From Devosia sp. YR412 (lineage in GTDB: Bacteria; Pseudomonadota; Alphaproteobacteria; Rhizobiales; Devosiaceae), in the NCBI RefSeq assembly GCF_900110945.1, contig NZ_FOFL01000005.1, positions 157,728-221,727 on the forward strand: 64,000 nt of DNA, read 5' to 3'. How positions within the stretch are numbered: position 1 is the stretch's first letter; each line of letters begins with the position of its first letter. Positions 56,015 through 64,000 of this stretch are shown here, piece after piece. The notes beneath the pieces are model-generated. The model did no database searches. It saw nothing but the letters and a program-made list of their open reading frames with translations, and was not told the origin of the DNA. The translations under genes and the position numbers were made by a program.

Positions 56015-58117
56015 CTACTCCGCAGCTTGCTGCAGGCCAGCGGCCGTGGCGGCGCATTCGCCCATCACGGCGGACGAGCGGGCAATCGGATTGGTCAGAT
56101 AGAATTCAGACACAGCCGAACCATAAGGCGCCGACTTGGTCTTGATGGCCGCCTTGGCCAGCTTGGCCACATCGGCAACCGAACCGGCTGCGATCTGGTC
56201 GATGCGCGCCAGATGCGGGAATTCCGCATAGATGGCCGCGCGCAGCTGGGTCAGCGAGTTGAAGGGCAGAGGCTTGCCGATGGCACCCGACAGGGCGCGA
56301 ATGATCGCCCAGTCTTCCTTGGCGTCGCCCGGCGGGAACACGGCGCGGTTGGTCACCTGCACGCGGCCCTCGGTATTGACGTAGGTGCCGGACTTTTCGG
56401 TATAGGTCGCGGCCGGCAGGATGACGTCGGCGCGGTGTGCACCGGCATCGCCATGGCTGCCGACATAGACCACGAAGGCCTTGCCCATGGCAGAGGTATC
56501 GTATTCGTCGGCGCCGAGCAGGAACAGCACGTCGAGCTCGCCCTTGCCGGCCAGAACAATCTGGTCAGCCGAGCAGACGCCACCGTCATGCGGGGTGAAG
56601 CCGATGTCGATGCCACCGACGCGGCTGGCCGCATTGTGCAGCAGCGCAAAGCCGTTCCAGCCTTCGGCAACGCCGGCGCCAGTGGCCAGCTTTGCAGCCA
56701 TGGCGATGGTGTCGCGACCAGCCTGCTTGCCGAGCTTGGCATGCGAGACGGCGCCTTCACCGACGATGATCAGCGGACGCTTGGCCTGGGAGAGAATCTC
56801 GCCGAACGAGCCCTTGCCGGCCACCAGATCGGCCAAGGTCTCAAGACCTTCGCCCAGATAGCTATAGCTATAGGTAAGGTCGGCCTGTTCGCCGATCACG
56901 GCAATCGGCAGGCCCTTGGCGCGCCAGGTCTTCCGGATGCGCGCATTGATCAATGCGGCTTCCTTGCGCGGGTTGGCGCCGATGATGACGATGGCATCGG
57001 CCTCTTCGATCCCGGCAATGGTCGGGTTGAAGATATAGGCCGAGCGCGGCATGGTCGTATCGATACCCGACATGGCCGGACGCACGTCGGTCATACCCGA
57101 GCCGACCGAAGCCAGCAGCGCCTTGAGCGCATACATTTCTTCGACGGCAGCCAGGTCGCCGGCAATCGCGCCGACCTTGTTGCCAGCCTTCTTGATCCGG
57201 GCGGCGACGGCAGAAAGCGCTTCTTCCCAGCTGGCAGCCTGTAGCTTGCCAGACTTGCGCACATAAGGGCGATCGAGCCGCTGGCTCTTGAGGCCGTCCC
57301 AAATGAAGCGGGTCTTGTCGGAAATCCACTCTTCGTTGATCGCCTCGTTGATACGCGGCAGGATGCGCATCACTTCGCGGCCCCGGCTGTCGACGCGGAT
57401 ATTGGAGCCGACGGCATCCATCACGTCGATGCTCTCGGTCTTCACCAGTTCCCAGGGGCGGGCGTTGAACGCATAGGGCTTGGAGGTCAGTGCACCGACC
57501 GGGCAGAGGTCGATCACATTGCCCTGCAGCTCGCTGGTCAGCGCCTTCTCCAGGTATGTGGTGATCTCGGCGTCTTCGCCGCGACCCAGCAGGCCCATTT
57601 CGGCAATGCCGGCGACTTCGGTGGTGAAGCGGACGCAGCGGGTGCAGTGAATGCAGCGGTTCATCGAGGTCTTGACCAGCGGGCCAATATACTTGTCCTC
57701 GACGGCGCGCTTGTTCTCGGCAAAGCGGTTCTTGTCCACGCCATAGGCCATGGCCTGGTCCTGCAGATCGCATTCGCCGCCCTGATCGCAGATCGGGCAA
57801 TCGAGCGGATGGTTGATCAGCAGGAATTCCATCACGCCTTCGCGGGCCTTCTTGACCATCGGCGTGTTGGTGAACATTTCGGGCGGCTCGCCATTCGGGC
57901 CGGGACGCAGGTCCTTGACCGACATGGCGCAGCTAGCCGTCGGCTTGGGCGGACCACCCTTCACCTCGACCAGGCACATGCGGCAATTGCCGGCGACCGA
58001 CAGGCGCTCATGATAGCAGAAGCGCGGGATTTCCGCGCCAGCGGCCTCAGCCGCCTGCATCAGCGTATAATAGTCCGGAACCTCGACGAGCTGGCCGTCG
58101 ACCTTGATATTTGCCAT
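56015..58117 (-). CDS. nuoG: NADH-quinone oxidoreductase subunit G
   Basis: A 700-residue iron-sulfur subunit. Start ATG 58117 ([20 protein letters not shown]). The N-terminal [2Fe-2S] site has [15 protein letters not shown]. The N5/N4 region is [17 protein letters not shown] and [10 protein letters not shown], followed by a molybdopterin-oxidoreductase-like domain without the cofactor. The open frame reaches further upstream into nuoF and is not used. It is 8 nt before nuoH. Confidence 0.95.
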   Translation of the reverse strand: MANIKVDGQLVEVPDYYTLMQAAEAAGAEIPRFCYHERLSVAGNCRMCLVEVKGGPPKPTASCAMSVKDLRPGPNGEPPEMFTNTPMVKKAREGVMEFLLINHPLDCPICDQGGECDLQDQAMAYGVDKNRFAENKRAVEDKYIGPLVKTSMNRCIHCTRCVRFTTEVAGIAEMGLLGRGEDAEITTYLEKALTSELQGNVIDLCPVGALTSKPYAFNARPWELVKTESIDVMDAVGSNIRVDSRGREVMRILPRINEAINEEWISDKTRFIWDGLKSQRLDRPYVRKSGKLQAASWEEALSAVAARIKKAGNKVGAIAGDLAAVEEMYALKALLASVGSGMTDVRPAMSGIDTTMPRSAYIFNPTIAGIEEADAIVIIGANPRKEAALINARIRKTWRAKGLPIAVIGEQADLTYSYSYLGEGLETLADLVAGKGSFGEILSQAKRPLIIVGEGAVSHAKLGKQAGRDTIAMAAKLATGAGVAEGWNGFALLHNAASRVGGIDIGFTPHDGGVCSADQIVLAGKGELDVLFLLGADEYDTSAMGKAFVVYVGSHGDAGAHRADVILPAATYTEKSGTYVNTEGRVQVTNRAVFPPGDAKEDWAIIRALSGAIGKPLPFNSLTQLRAAIYAEFPHLARIDQIAAGSVADVAKLAKAAIKTKSAPYGSAVSEFYLTNPIARSSAVMGECAATAAGLQQAAE

Positions 58118-58122
58118 CAGCC

Positions 58123-59430
58123 CTACTCCGCCGCGATCGATGGCACGGCGCCATCGGAGGTGGACGAATATGTATACTGCTCGATGCGTGCCTCGATCGT
58201 CGGACGGAAGTTGCGGATCAGGCCCTGAACCGGCCAGGCCGCAGCATCGCCCAGGGCGCAGATGGTGTGCCCTTCGATCTGCTTGGTCACTTCGAACAGC
58301 ATGTCGATTTCGCGCTTCTGGGCACGGCCTTCGACCATGCGCTCCATTACGCGCATCATCCAGCCGGTGCCTTCGCGGCACGGCGTGCACTGGCCGCAGC
58401 TCTCATGCTTGAAGAAAGCCGAAATGCGCCAGATGGCTTTGATGATGTCGGTCGACTTGTCCATGATGATCATGCCGCCGGTGCCGAAGCTCGACTTCTT
58501 CTCACGCAGACCATCGAAATCCATGATGGCATCCATCATGTCTTCGCCACGGACCACCGGGCAGGATGCGCCGCCGGGGATCACGGCGAGCAGGTTGTCC
58601 CAGCCGCCGCGGATACCGCCGCAATGCTTTTCGATGATGTCCTTGAAGCTTTCGCCCAAGGCTTCCTCGAAGGTTGCCGGCTTGTTGACATGGCCAGAGA
58701 CCATGAACAGCTTGGTGCCGACATTATTCGGACGTCCAATCGAAGAGAACCAGCCTGCCGAGCGGCGCAGGATTTCCGGCACGACGGCGATGGATTCGAC
58801 ATTATTGACGGTGGTCGGGTTGCCATAGACACCCATGCCGGCCGGGAACGGCGGCTTGAGGCGCGGCTGGCCCTTCTTGCCTTCCAGCGATTCCATCAGC
58901 GCGGTTTCTTCGCCGCAGATGTAAGCGCCTGCACCGTGATGAACAATGATGTCCAGGTCCCAGCCGTGGATATTGTCCTTGCCGATCAGCTTGGCCTCAT
59001 AGGCCTCCTCAACGGCCCGTTCCAGGCGTTCGCGCTCGCGTACGAATTCACCACGCACATAGATAAAGGCCAGATGAGCATCCATGGCGCGGCAGGCAAT
59101 CAGGCAGCCTTCGATCAGGTGATGCGGATCGTGGCGCAGGATTTCGCGGTCCTTACACGTGCCGGGCTCGGACTCGTCGGCATTGACCAGCAGGTAATGC
59201 GGCCGGCCATCGCTGACCTTGGGCATGAACGACCATTTGAGGCCGGTGGGGAAACCGGCGCCACCACGGCCGCGCAGGCCGGAGGCTTTCACCTCATTGG
59301 TGATCCAGTCCCGCCCCTGGTCGAGAAATTCCTTGGTACCATTCCAGCCGCCGCGCTTGCGCGCGCCTTCGAGGCCCCAGTCGCCCTGGCCGTAAAGGTT
59401 GGTGAAGATGCGATCCTTGTCAGCGAGCAA
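58123..59430 (-). CDS. nuoF: NADH-quinone oxidoreductase subunit F
   Basis: A 435-residue NADH- and FMN-binding subunit. Motifs: [15 protein letters not shown] (FMN/NADH), [21 protein letters not shown], and the N3 cluster [12 protein letters not shown]. The start is TTG 59430 ([20 protein letters not shown]), with GGAG about 8 nt upstream. It lies 11 nt after nuoE. Confidence 0.95.
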   Translation of the reverse strand: MLADKDRIFTNLYGQGDWGLEGARKRGGWNGTKEFLDQGRDWITNEVKASGLRGRGGAGFPTGLKWSFMPKVSDGRPHYLLVNADESEPGTCKDREILRHDPHHLIEGCLIACRAMDAHLAFIYVRGEFVRERERLERAVEEAYEAKLIGKDNIHGWDLDIIVHHGAGAYICGEETALMESLEGKKGQPRLKPPFPAGMGVYGNPTTVNNVESIAVVPEILRRSAGWFSSIGRPNNVGTKLFMVSGHVNKPATFEEALGESFKDIIEKHCGGIRGGWDNLLAVIPGGASCPVVRGEDMMDAIMDFDGLREKKSSFGTGGMIIMDKSTDIIKAIWRISAFFKHESCGQCTPCREGTGWMMRVMERMVEGRAQKREIDMLFEVTKQIEGHTICALGDAAAWPVQGLIRNFRPTIEARIEQYTYSSTSDGAVPSIAAE

Positions 59431-59441
59431 TTCTCACACTC

Positions 59442-60770
59442 CTAACGCGGCTTCTTGCCGAAGACGCGGACATATTCTTCCTCGCCACCACGGGCGAGCA
59501 CTTCGGCTTGCTGGAGCCAGTTGTCGCGCGCAACGCGACCCCGGAAATTCAGGGAGCCTTCGACCTGGTCGATCTGCTCCGGCGTCAGAGCGGCAACCTG
59601 GCTCCACCGGGTAATGCCCAGTGCATTGAGCCGGCGCTCCAGCACCGGACCAACGCCCGAGACCAGCTTGAGATCGTCGGCCGGGCCTTCGGGTGCCACG
59701 AACAGCGGCGCATCGCCGCCCTTTTCCGCCACCGGATTGACTTCCTTGGGGTTGGCCTTGGGAGCAATGATGGTGCGCGTCTTTTTCGGGCTGGCCTCGG
59801 TGGCGCCGTCGGCCGTGGCATTGGTGGTCGCCTTGCCCGGAGCCTTGCCGCCATCGATCTTGGACGCATCGGTTTCGGCGCCGGTCGCGGTCTCGCGCAT
59901 CGCCTTGTTGGGCTCGCCATTGGCCTTGGCCGACGTGTCGGCGGCCTTGCGCTCACCCTCGGCCTTGGCCTCGGACACCTTGGCATCCTTGGATGGCCCC
60001 TTGATCGCCGGAGCCGATTCCTCGGTCACATCCTTGGGCTTGGCCGCGGTGGTCGGTGCCTGAGCCGGGGCCGCAGTGGCCGGAGCGGCGGCCGCCGGTG
60101 CAGCAGGCGCTGCTTCCGGTGGCGGCGCAGGCGGCACGAACTTTTCGCGATAGGTCGTCGCTTCTTCGAGCAGCACGACGCGACCACCCTCCGGGGCTGC
60201 ATTGAGACGCCCGATCTGCGGACCCGGCGTGATCGTCTCGCCCTTGCCTGCGGCAAAGGCGTCGATGATCTCGGCCAGACGGTCTTCCGTCAGGTCCTCA
60301 TAGGTATCCTTGAAGATGGTGACCATCGGCGCGTTGACGCAAGCGCCAGCGCATTCGACCTCTTCCCAGCTCATGGTGCCATCGGCATTGAGATGGTGCG
60401 GATCGTGATGGATCTTGCTCTTGCAGACCTCGATCAGCCCCTCGGCGCCGCGCAGCTGGCACGGCGTCGTGCCACAGACCTGCACATGGGCACGGGTGCC
60501 CACAGGCTGCAGCTGGAACTGGGTATAGAAGGTCGCCACTTCCAGCACGCGAATATAGGCCATGCCGAGCATTTCGGCGACCTTTTCGATGCTGGCGCGG
60601 CTGACCCAGCCGTCCTGTTCCTGGGCGCGCATCAACAGCGGAATGACGGCGGACTGCTGCCGGCCGGCTGGATAGAGGCCGATCTTCCATTCCGCCCATT
60701 TGGCGTTGTCATTGTTAAAGGCGAAAGACGCGGGCTGAACCTGGTCATCCGCAAGGCGACGCGCAACCAT
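59442..60770 (-). CDS. nuoE: NADH-quinone oxidoreductase subunit E with long C-terminal extension
   Basis: A 442-residue protein, about twice the usual NuoE. Residues 1-200 are normal NuoE with the [2Fe-2S] cysteines CGTTPC and CAGAC (N1a). Residues about 215-370 form a low-complexity Ala/Pro/Lys/Glu linker. The last 65 residues ([19 protein letters not shown], then [14 protein letters not shown]) are a helix-hairpin-helix-like domain as found in other fused alphaproteobacterial NuoE proteins. The start overlaps the nuoD stop (TAATG). Confidence 0.93.
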   Translation of the reverse strand: MVARRLADDQVQPASFAFNNDNAKWAEWKIGLYPAGRQQSAVIPLLMRAQEQDGWVSRASIEKVAEMLGMAYIRVLEVATFYTQFQLQPVGTRAHVQVCGTTPCQLRGAEGLIEVCKSKIHHDPHHLNADGTMSWEEVECAGACVNAPMVTIFKDTYEDLTEDRLAEIIDAFAAGKGETITPGPQIGRLNAAPEGGRVVLLEEATTYREKFVPPAPPPEAAPAAPAAAAPATAAPAQAPTTAAKPKDVTEESAPAIKGPSKDAKVSEAKAEGERKAADTSAKANGEPNKAMRETATGAETDASKIDGGKAPGKATTNATADGATEASPKKTRTIIAPKANPKEVNPVAEKGGDAPLFVAPEGPADDLKLVSGVGPVLERRLNALGITRWSQVAALTPEQIDQVEGSLNFRGRVARDNWLQQAEVLARGGEEEYVRVFGKKPR

Positions 60771-61963
60771 TAGCGATCAACCTCTCCGAACACGATATCG
60801 AGCGAGCCAAGGATGGCCGAGACGTCGGCCAGCATGTGGCCGCGGCACAGGAAATCCATGGCCGACAAATGCGCAAAACCCGGCGCGCGGATCTTGCAGC
60901 GGTAAGGCTTGTTGGAGCCGTCGCTGACCAGATAGACGCCGAATTCGCCCTTGGGCGCTTCGACGGCAGCATAGACCTCGCCGGCCGGAACCTTGTAGCC
61001 CTCGGTATAAAGCTTGAAGTGATGGATCAGCGCTTCCATCGACTTCTTCATCTCGCCGCGCTTGGGCGGAACCACCTTGCCGTCGAGCGAGGACACCGGG
61101 CCCTTGCCATCGGCAGCATTCAGCTTTTCCACGCACTGGCGCATGATCGAGGTCGACTGCTTCATCTCTTCCATGCGGATCAGATAGCGGTCGTAGCAGT
61201 CGCCATTCTTGCCGATCGGAATGTCGAATTCCATCTCGTCATAGCATTCATAGGGCTGGCTTTTGCGCAGATCCCAGGCTGCCCCCGAACCACGAACCAT
61301 CACGCCCGAGAAACCCATGTTCCAGGCGTCTTCGAGCTTGACCAGGCCGATATCGACATTGCGCTGCTTGAAGATGCGGTTTTCGGTCAGCAGCGTGTCG
61401 AGGTCGACGATGAATTTCGGGAACTCCTGGCAGAAGGTCTCGATATCGTCGATCAGCGCCTGCGGCAGGTCCTGGTGGACACCGCCCGGACGGAAATAGG
61501 CCGCATGCATGCGCGCGCCCGAGGCACGCTCATAAAAGATCATCAGCTTTTCGCGCCACTCAAAGCCCCAGACCGGCGGCGTCAGCGCGCCGACGTCCAT
61601 GGCCTGCGTGGTAACGTTCATCAGGTGGGCCAAGAGGCGTCCGATTTCCGAATAGAGCACGCGGATCAACTGGCCGCGGCGCGGCACTTCAAGACCCAGC
61701 AGCTTTTCTACGGCCAGGGCAAAAGCATGCTCCTGGTTCATCGGCGCCACATAGTCGAGACGATCGAAGTAAGGAACGGCCTGCAGATAGGTCTTGGACT
61801 CGATCAGCTTTTCGGTGCCGCGATGCAGCAGCCCGATATGCGGATCGACGCGCTCGACGATTTCGCCGTCGAGTTCGAGGATCAGACGCAACACGCCATG
61901 CGCCGAAGGGTGCACGGGGCCAAAGTTGATGGTGAAATTGCGGACTTCGGCTTCAACACTCAT
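60770..61963 (-). CDS. nuoD: NADH-quinone oxidoreductase subunit D
   Basis: A 397-residue 49-kDa-type subunit ([20 protein letters not shown] at the start). [14 protein letters not shown] and [17 protein letters not shown] line the quinone site with NuoB. Full length. The start overlaps the nuoC stop by 4 nt (ATGA). Confidence 0.96.
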   Translation of the reverse strand: MSVEAEVRNFTINFGPVHPSAHGVLRLILELDGEIVERVDPHIGLLHRGTEKLIESKTYLQAVPYFDRLDYVAPMNQEHAFALAVEKLLGLEVPRRGQLIRVLYSEIGRLLAHLMNVTTQAMDVGALTPPVWGFEWREKLMIFYERASGARMHAAYFRPGGVHQDLPQALIDDIETFCQEFPKFIVDLDTLLTENRIFKQRNVDIGLVKLEDAWNMGFSGVMVRGSGAAWDLRKSQPYECYDEMEFDIPIGKNGDCYDRYLIRMEEMKQSTSIMRQCVEKLNAADGKGPVSSLDGKVVPPKRGEMKKSMEALIHHFKLYTEGYKVPAGEVYAAVEAPKGEFGVYLVSDGSNKPYRCKIRAPGFAHLSAMDFLCRGHMLADVSAILGSLDIVFGEVDR

Positions 61964-62577
61964 GGCTTGGCCTTCTCGTCACCGGGCAGCACGTAATCCG
62001 TACCCTCCCAAGGCGACAGATAGTCGAACGAACGGTATTCCTGCATCAGCTTTACCGGCTCATAAACGACGCGCTTGCGCTCTTCGTCATAACGGACTTC
62101 CACGAAGCCAGTCGTCGGAAAGTCCTTGCGCAACGGATGACCGTCAAAACCATAGTCGGTCAAAATGCGGCGCAGGTCGCCATGACCTGAGAACAGCATG
62201 CCGTAAAGGTCATAGGCTTCGCGCTCGAACCATTCGGCGCCCTTGAACACGCCGGTAATGCTCGGCACCGGCGTCACGTCATCGGCCGTTACCTTCACGC
62301 GGATGCGCTGGTTCAGGTATGGGCTCATGAAATGGTAGACGACGTCGAAACGCTCATCGCGAGCCGGATAGTCGGCGCCGCAGACATCGACGAAGCTGAC
62401 GAAACGGCAGCGCGCATCGTCACGCAGGAAGGTGACAACATCGACGATCGCCTCGCGCGCCACGACAAGCGTCAGCTCGCCATAGGCCACTTCCTGGCTC
62501 AGCACGGCATCGCCCAGCGCACCGGAGATATGGGCGCCGAGATCCAGCAGCGGATCGACCTGGGTTACTTCATCCAT
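61960..62577 (-). CDS. nuoC: NADH-quinone oxidoreductase subunit C
   Basis: A 205-residue 30-kDa-type subunit. ATG 62577 gives [14 protein letters not shown] and lies 11 nt after the nuoB stop. Family motifs: [31 protein letters not shown] as one block in the C-terminal half, then HPLRKDFP. The open frame extends through nuoB but that part is a shadow. Confidence 0.95.
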   Translation of the reverse strand: MDEVTQVDPLLDLGAHISGALGDAVLSQEVAYGELTLVVAREAIVDVVTFLRDDARCRFVSFVDVCGADYPARDERFDVVYHFMSPYLNQRIRVKVTADDVTPVPSITGVFKGAEWFEREAYDLYGMLFSGHGDLRRILTDYGFDGHPLRKDFPTTGFVEVRYDEERKRVVYEPVKLMQEYRSFDYLSPWEGTDYVLPGDEKAKP

Positions 62578-62588
62578 TGTCCGGGCCC

Positions 62589-63170
62589 CTAGCGTTCGAT
62601 CGTGCCGGTGCGGCGGATTTTCTTCTGCAGCAGCAGGATGCCGTAGAGCAGCGCTTCGGCCGTCGGCGGGCAGCCTGGGACATAGACGTCGACCGGCAGC
62701 ACGCGATCGCAGCCCCGCACCACCGAATAGGAATAGTGGTAATAGCCGCCGCCATTGGCACAAGAGCCCATGGAGATGACATAGCGCGGCTCGGGCATCT
62801 GGTCGTAGACCTTGCGCAGCGCCGGAGCCATCTTGTTGGTCAGCGTGCCAGCAACGATCAACACGTCCGACTGGCGCGGAGAGGCACGCGGCGCGGTGCC
62901 GAAACGCTCGATATCGTAGCGCGGCATCGACATCTGCATCATCTCGACGGCGCAGCAGGCGAGACCCGTCTGCATCCACATCAGCGAACCGGTACGCGCC
63001 CAGTTCACCAGCTGATTGACAGTGGAAACCAGAAAGCCCTTGTCGGCCAGCTCGTCGGTGACATCGGTGAAGAACGGGTCGGTAGCGCCGGCAACCTTAT
63101 TGGTGCGCGGGTCGACAAGGCCCGTGGGGCGCGGCGCGACCAGCGTACCGCTCTGCTCGCTCAATCCCAT
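62589..63170 (-). CDS. nuoB: NADH-quinone oxidoreductase subunit B
   Basis: A 193-residue subunit holding the terminal [4Fe-4S] cluster N2: tandem CC in [18 protein letters not shown] and [13 protein letters not shown] 63170 ([10 protein letters not shown]) is preferred; it overlaps the nuoA stop by 10 nt. An upstream in-frame start at 63191 would add 7 residues. Confidence 0.96.
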   Translation of the reverse strand: MGLSEQSGTLVAPRPTGLVDPRTNKVAGATDPFFTDVTDELADKGFLVSTVNQLVNWARTGSLMWMQTGLACCAVEMMQMSMPRYDIERFGTAPRASPRQSDVLIVAGTLTNKMAPALRKVYDQMPEPRYVISMGSCANGGGYYHYSYSVVRGCDRVLPVDVYVPGCPPTAEALLYGILLLQKKIRRTGTIER

Positions 63171-63526
63171 TCCAGGGCCCCTTTCCGCCATTCATAGATA
63201 AAGCCGACGGTCAAAACGCCGAGGAAGATCATCATCGACCAGAAGCCAAACCAGCCCACGTCGTGGAAGGCCACGGCCCAGGGGAAGAGGAAGGCCACTT
63301 CCAGGTCGAAAATGATGAAGAGAATCGAGACCAGATAGAATCGCACATCAAACTTCATGCGCGCATCGTCGAAGGCGTCGAAACCGGCTTCGAAGGCAGA
63401 AACCTTCTCCGGATCGGGGTTCTTCACGGCGATGATGAAGGGCGCCACCAGCAGGGCTGCGCCAATAACGGCGGCAATGCCGAGGAAGATGACAATCGGC
63501 AGATAGTCGCTGAGCAAATCAGTCAT
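63161..63526 (-). CDS. nuoA: NADH-quinone oxidoreductase subunit A
   Basis: A 121-residue membrane subunit with three spans. The conserved loop [20 protein letters not shown] lacks the Cys of the mitochondrial form, and [23 protein letters not shown] follows. It is the first gene of the nuoA-N operon, preceded by a gene-free promoter region. Confidence 0.96.
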   Translation of the reverse strand: MTDLLSDYLPIVIFLGIAAVIGAALLVAPFIIAVKNPDPEKVSAFEAGFDAFDDARMKFDVRFYLVSILFIIFDLEVAFLFPWAVAFHDVGWFGFWSMMIFLGVLTVGFIYEWRKGALEWD

Positions 63527-63818
63527 GCGGCAGCCTGTTTTCTAGTCCGGCCGGGCGACCGGGTTACGTGGGTTGCGCAAGCAATTGGGGCGAGCGAACC
63601 GACGCGACAGTTGATGGCTTGGGCTTAGACCTTTGGCTACCCGGTTTCAAGGGAAAGAAAATATGAGAAAAATCATCATATATCGTAACGTGCCGGTGGA
63701 AGAACTTTCGTCTCCGGGCGCAGGATTTGTCAGCCGCAAATTGGCTTGATTGCAGGCGTTTTCGGAAAACGCCGCATCGTCAGGCAGGCCAAAAATTCAC
63801 CCACGCATTCCCCAAACC
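63527..63818. other. Leader and promoter region of the nuo operon
   Basis: About 290 bases without a gene between nuoA and the porin terminator. On - a TTGAAA (about 63643-63648) is followed after 17 nt by TAAGCC, a weak sigma70-like promoter candidate. An AT-rich patch with ATCATATATCG lies near 63675-63690. Nothing else recognisable. Confidence 0.35.
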
Positions 63819-63848
63819 AAAACGGCGACCCAGTTGCCTGGATCGCCG
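63819..63848 (-). terminator. Terminator of the porin gene
   Basis: On -, CGGCGATCCAG (63848-63838) pairs with CTGGGTCGCCG (63833-63823), with one G-T pair and a GCAA tetraloop, followed by TTTT. A second compact repeat AGGGCGGC-AA-GCCGCCCT lies at 63878-63895 between it and the porin stop. Confidence 0.75.
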
Positions 63849-63909
63849 AATTGGGTTTGCAAGACGCTAGGTCGAGAGGGCGGCAAGCCGCCCTGCCCGA
63901 TTGCAAATC

Positions 63910-64000
63910 TTAGAAGTGGTAGTAGACGCCGACGGTTGCCTTGGCGGACTCGAAGAACGAGTCAGCAGCGCCGTCAAAGTCGCCCTGGCCAACAACTTCA
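63910..64000 (-). CDS. Porin-like outer-membrane protein, C-terminal end (runs off the right edge)
   Basis: The last 29 codons are present, ending in TAA at 63910-63912. The product ends ESAKATVGVYYHF: a final amphipathic beta-strand with a C-terminal Phe, the signal by which the Bam complex recognises outer-membrane barrels. This fits an alphaproteobacterial porin, but too little is visible to name the family. A terminator follows. Confidence 0.7.
   Translation of the reverse strand, partial: EVVGQGDFDGAADSFFESAKATVGVYYHF

Overview
The window reads as chromosome of a GC-rich alphaproteobacterium of the Hyphomicrobiales (Rhizobiales), and a Devosia-like organism fits best. The grounds are a divK-pleD pair, a DUF3572-dinB pair, a full nuoA-N operon followed by birA, ribonuclease J, a DUF1467 protein, proS and lolCD, and an alphaproteobacterial-type porin C-terminus at the right edge. 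The genus is an inference from gene order and protein style, not from a search.

The window spans the replication terminus. A dif/Xer site lies at 7397-7424. The FtsK-orienting 8-mer GGGNAGGG points toward it from both sides: it was seen by eye on the + strand to the left, and as CCCTNCCC to the right.

Layout: (1) 1-6608: an alcohol dehydrogenase/aldehyde dehydrogenase pair (- strand), divergent from a Dpp/Opp-type ABC importer without its binding protein and an MBL-fold hydrolase. (2) 6609-7396: no convincing gene. (3) 7397-13918: a complete microvirus (ssDNA phage, Microviridae-type) prophage inserted at dif, flanked by an 18-bp direct repeat, with a deduced circular genome of about 6,494 bp. 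It encodes a small membrane protein, pilot protein VP2, capsid protein VP1, a scaffold-like protein, an M15 peptidase, a 38-residue membrane protein and the HUH replication protein VP4. There is also a J-like basic frame, an antisense frame and several strong hairpins. (4) 13951-20705: a MYG1-family gene, then a coenzyme F420 island: an F420-dependent glucose-6-phosphate dehydrogenase, the F420-0:glutamate ligase CofE, a three-gene ABC importer matching the proposed F420-0 transporter, and a second F420-type LLM oxidoreductase. Related palindromes precede the first and last of these genes. (5) 20702-25575: tmk-holB-metG-tatD-MBL hydrolase (- strand). (6) 25656-44862: housekeeping and envelope genes (D,D-carboxypeptidase, RlpA, dipeptidase, RNase R, L33, PleD/DivK, DinB, RidA, GDPD, sterol-desaturase/SDR fusion, HIT, LolCD, ProS) and two candidate small RNAs. 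(7) 44859-63526: the long - strand run ending with the 14 genes of respiratory complex I. (8) 63910-64000: the 3' end of a porin.

The two most notable systems are the temperate microvirus at dif and the F420 salvage cassette, which resembles one described in actinobacteria. If F420-0 is imported, CofE would add the glutamate tail, and the two LLM enzymes would use the cofactor, with glucose-6-phosphate as hydride donor.
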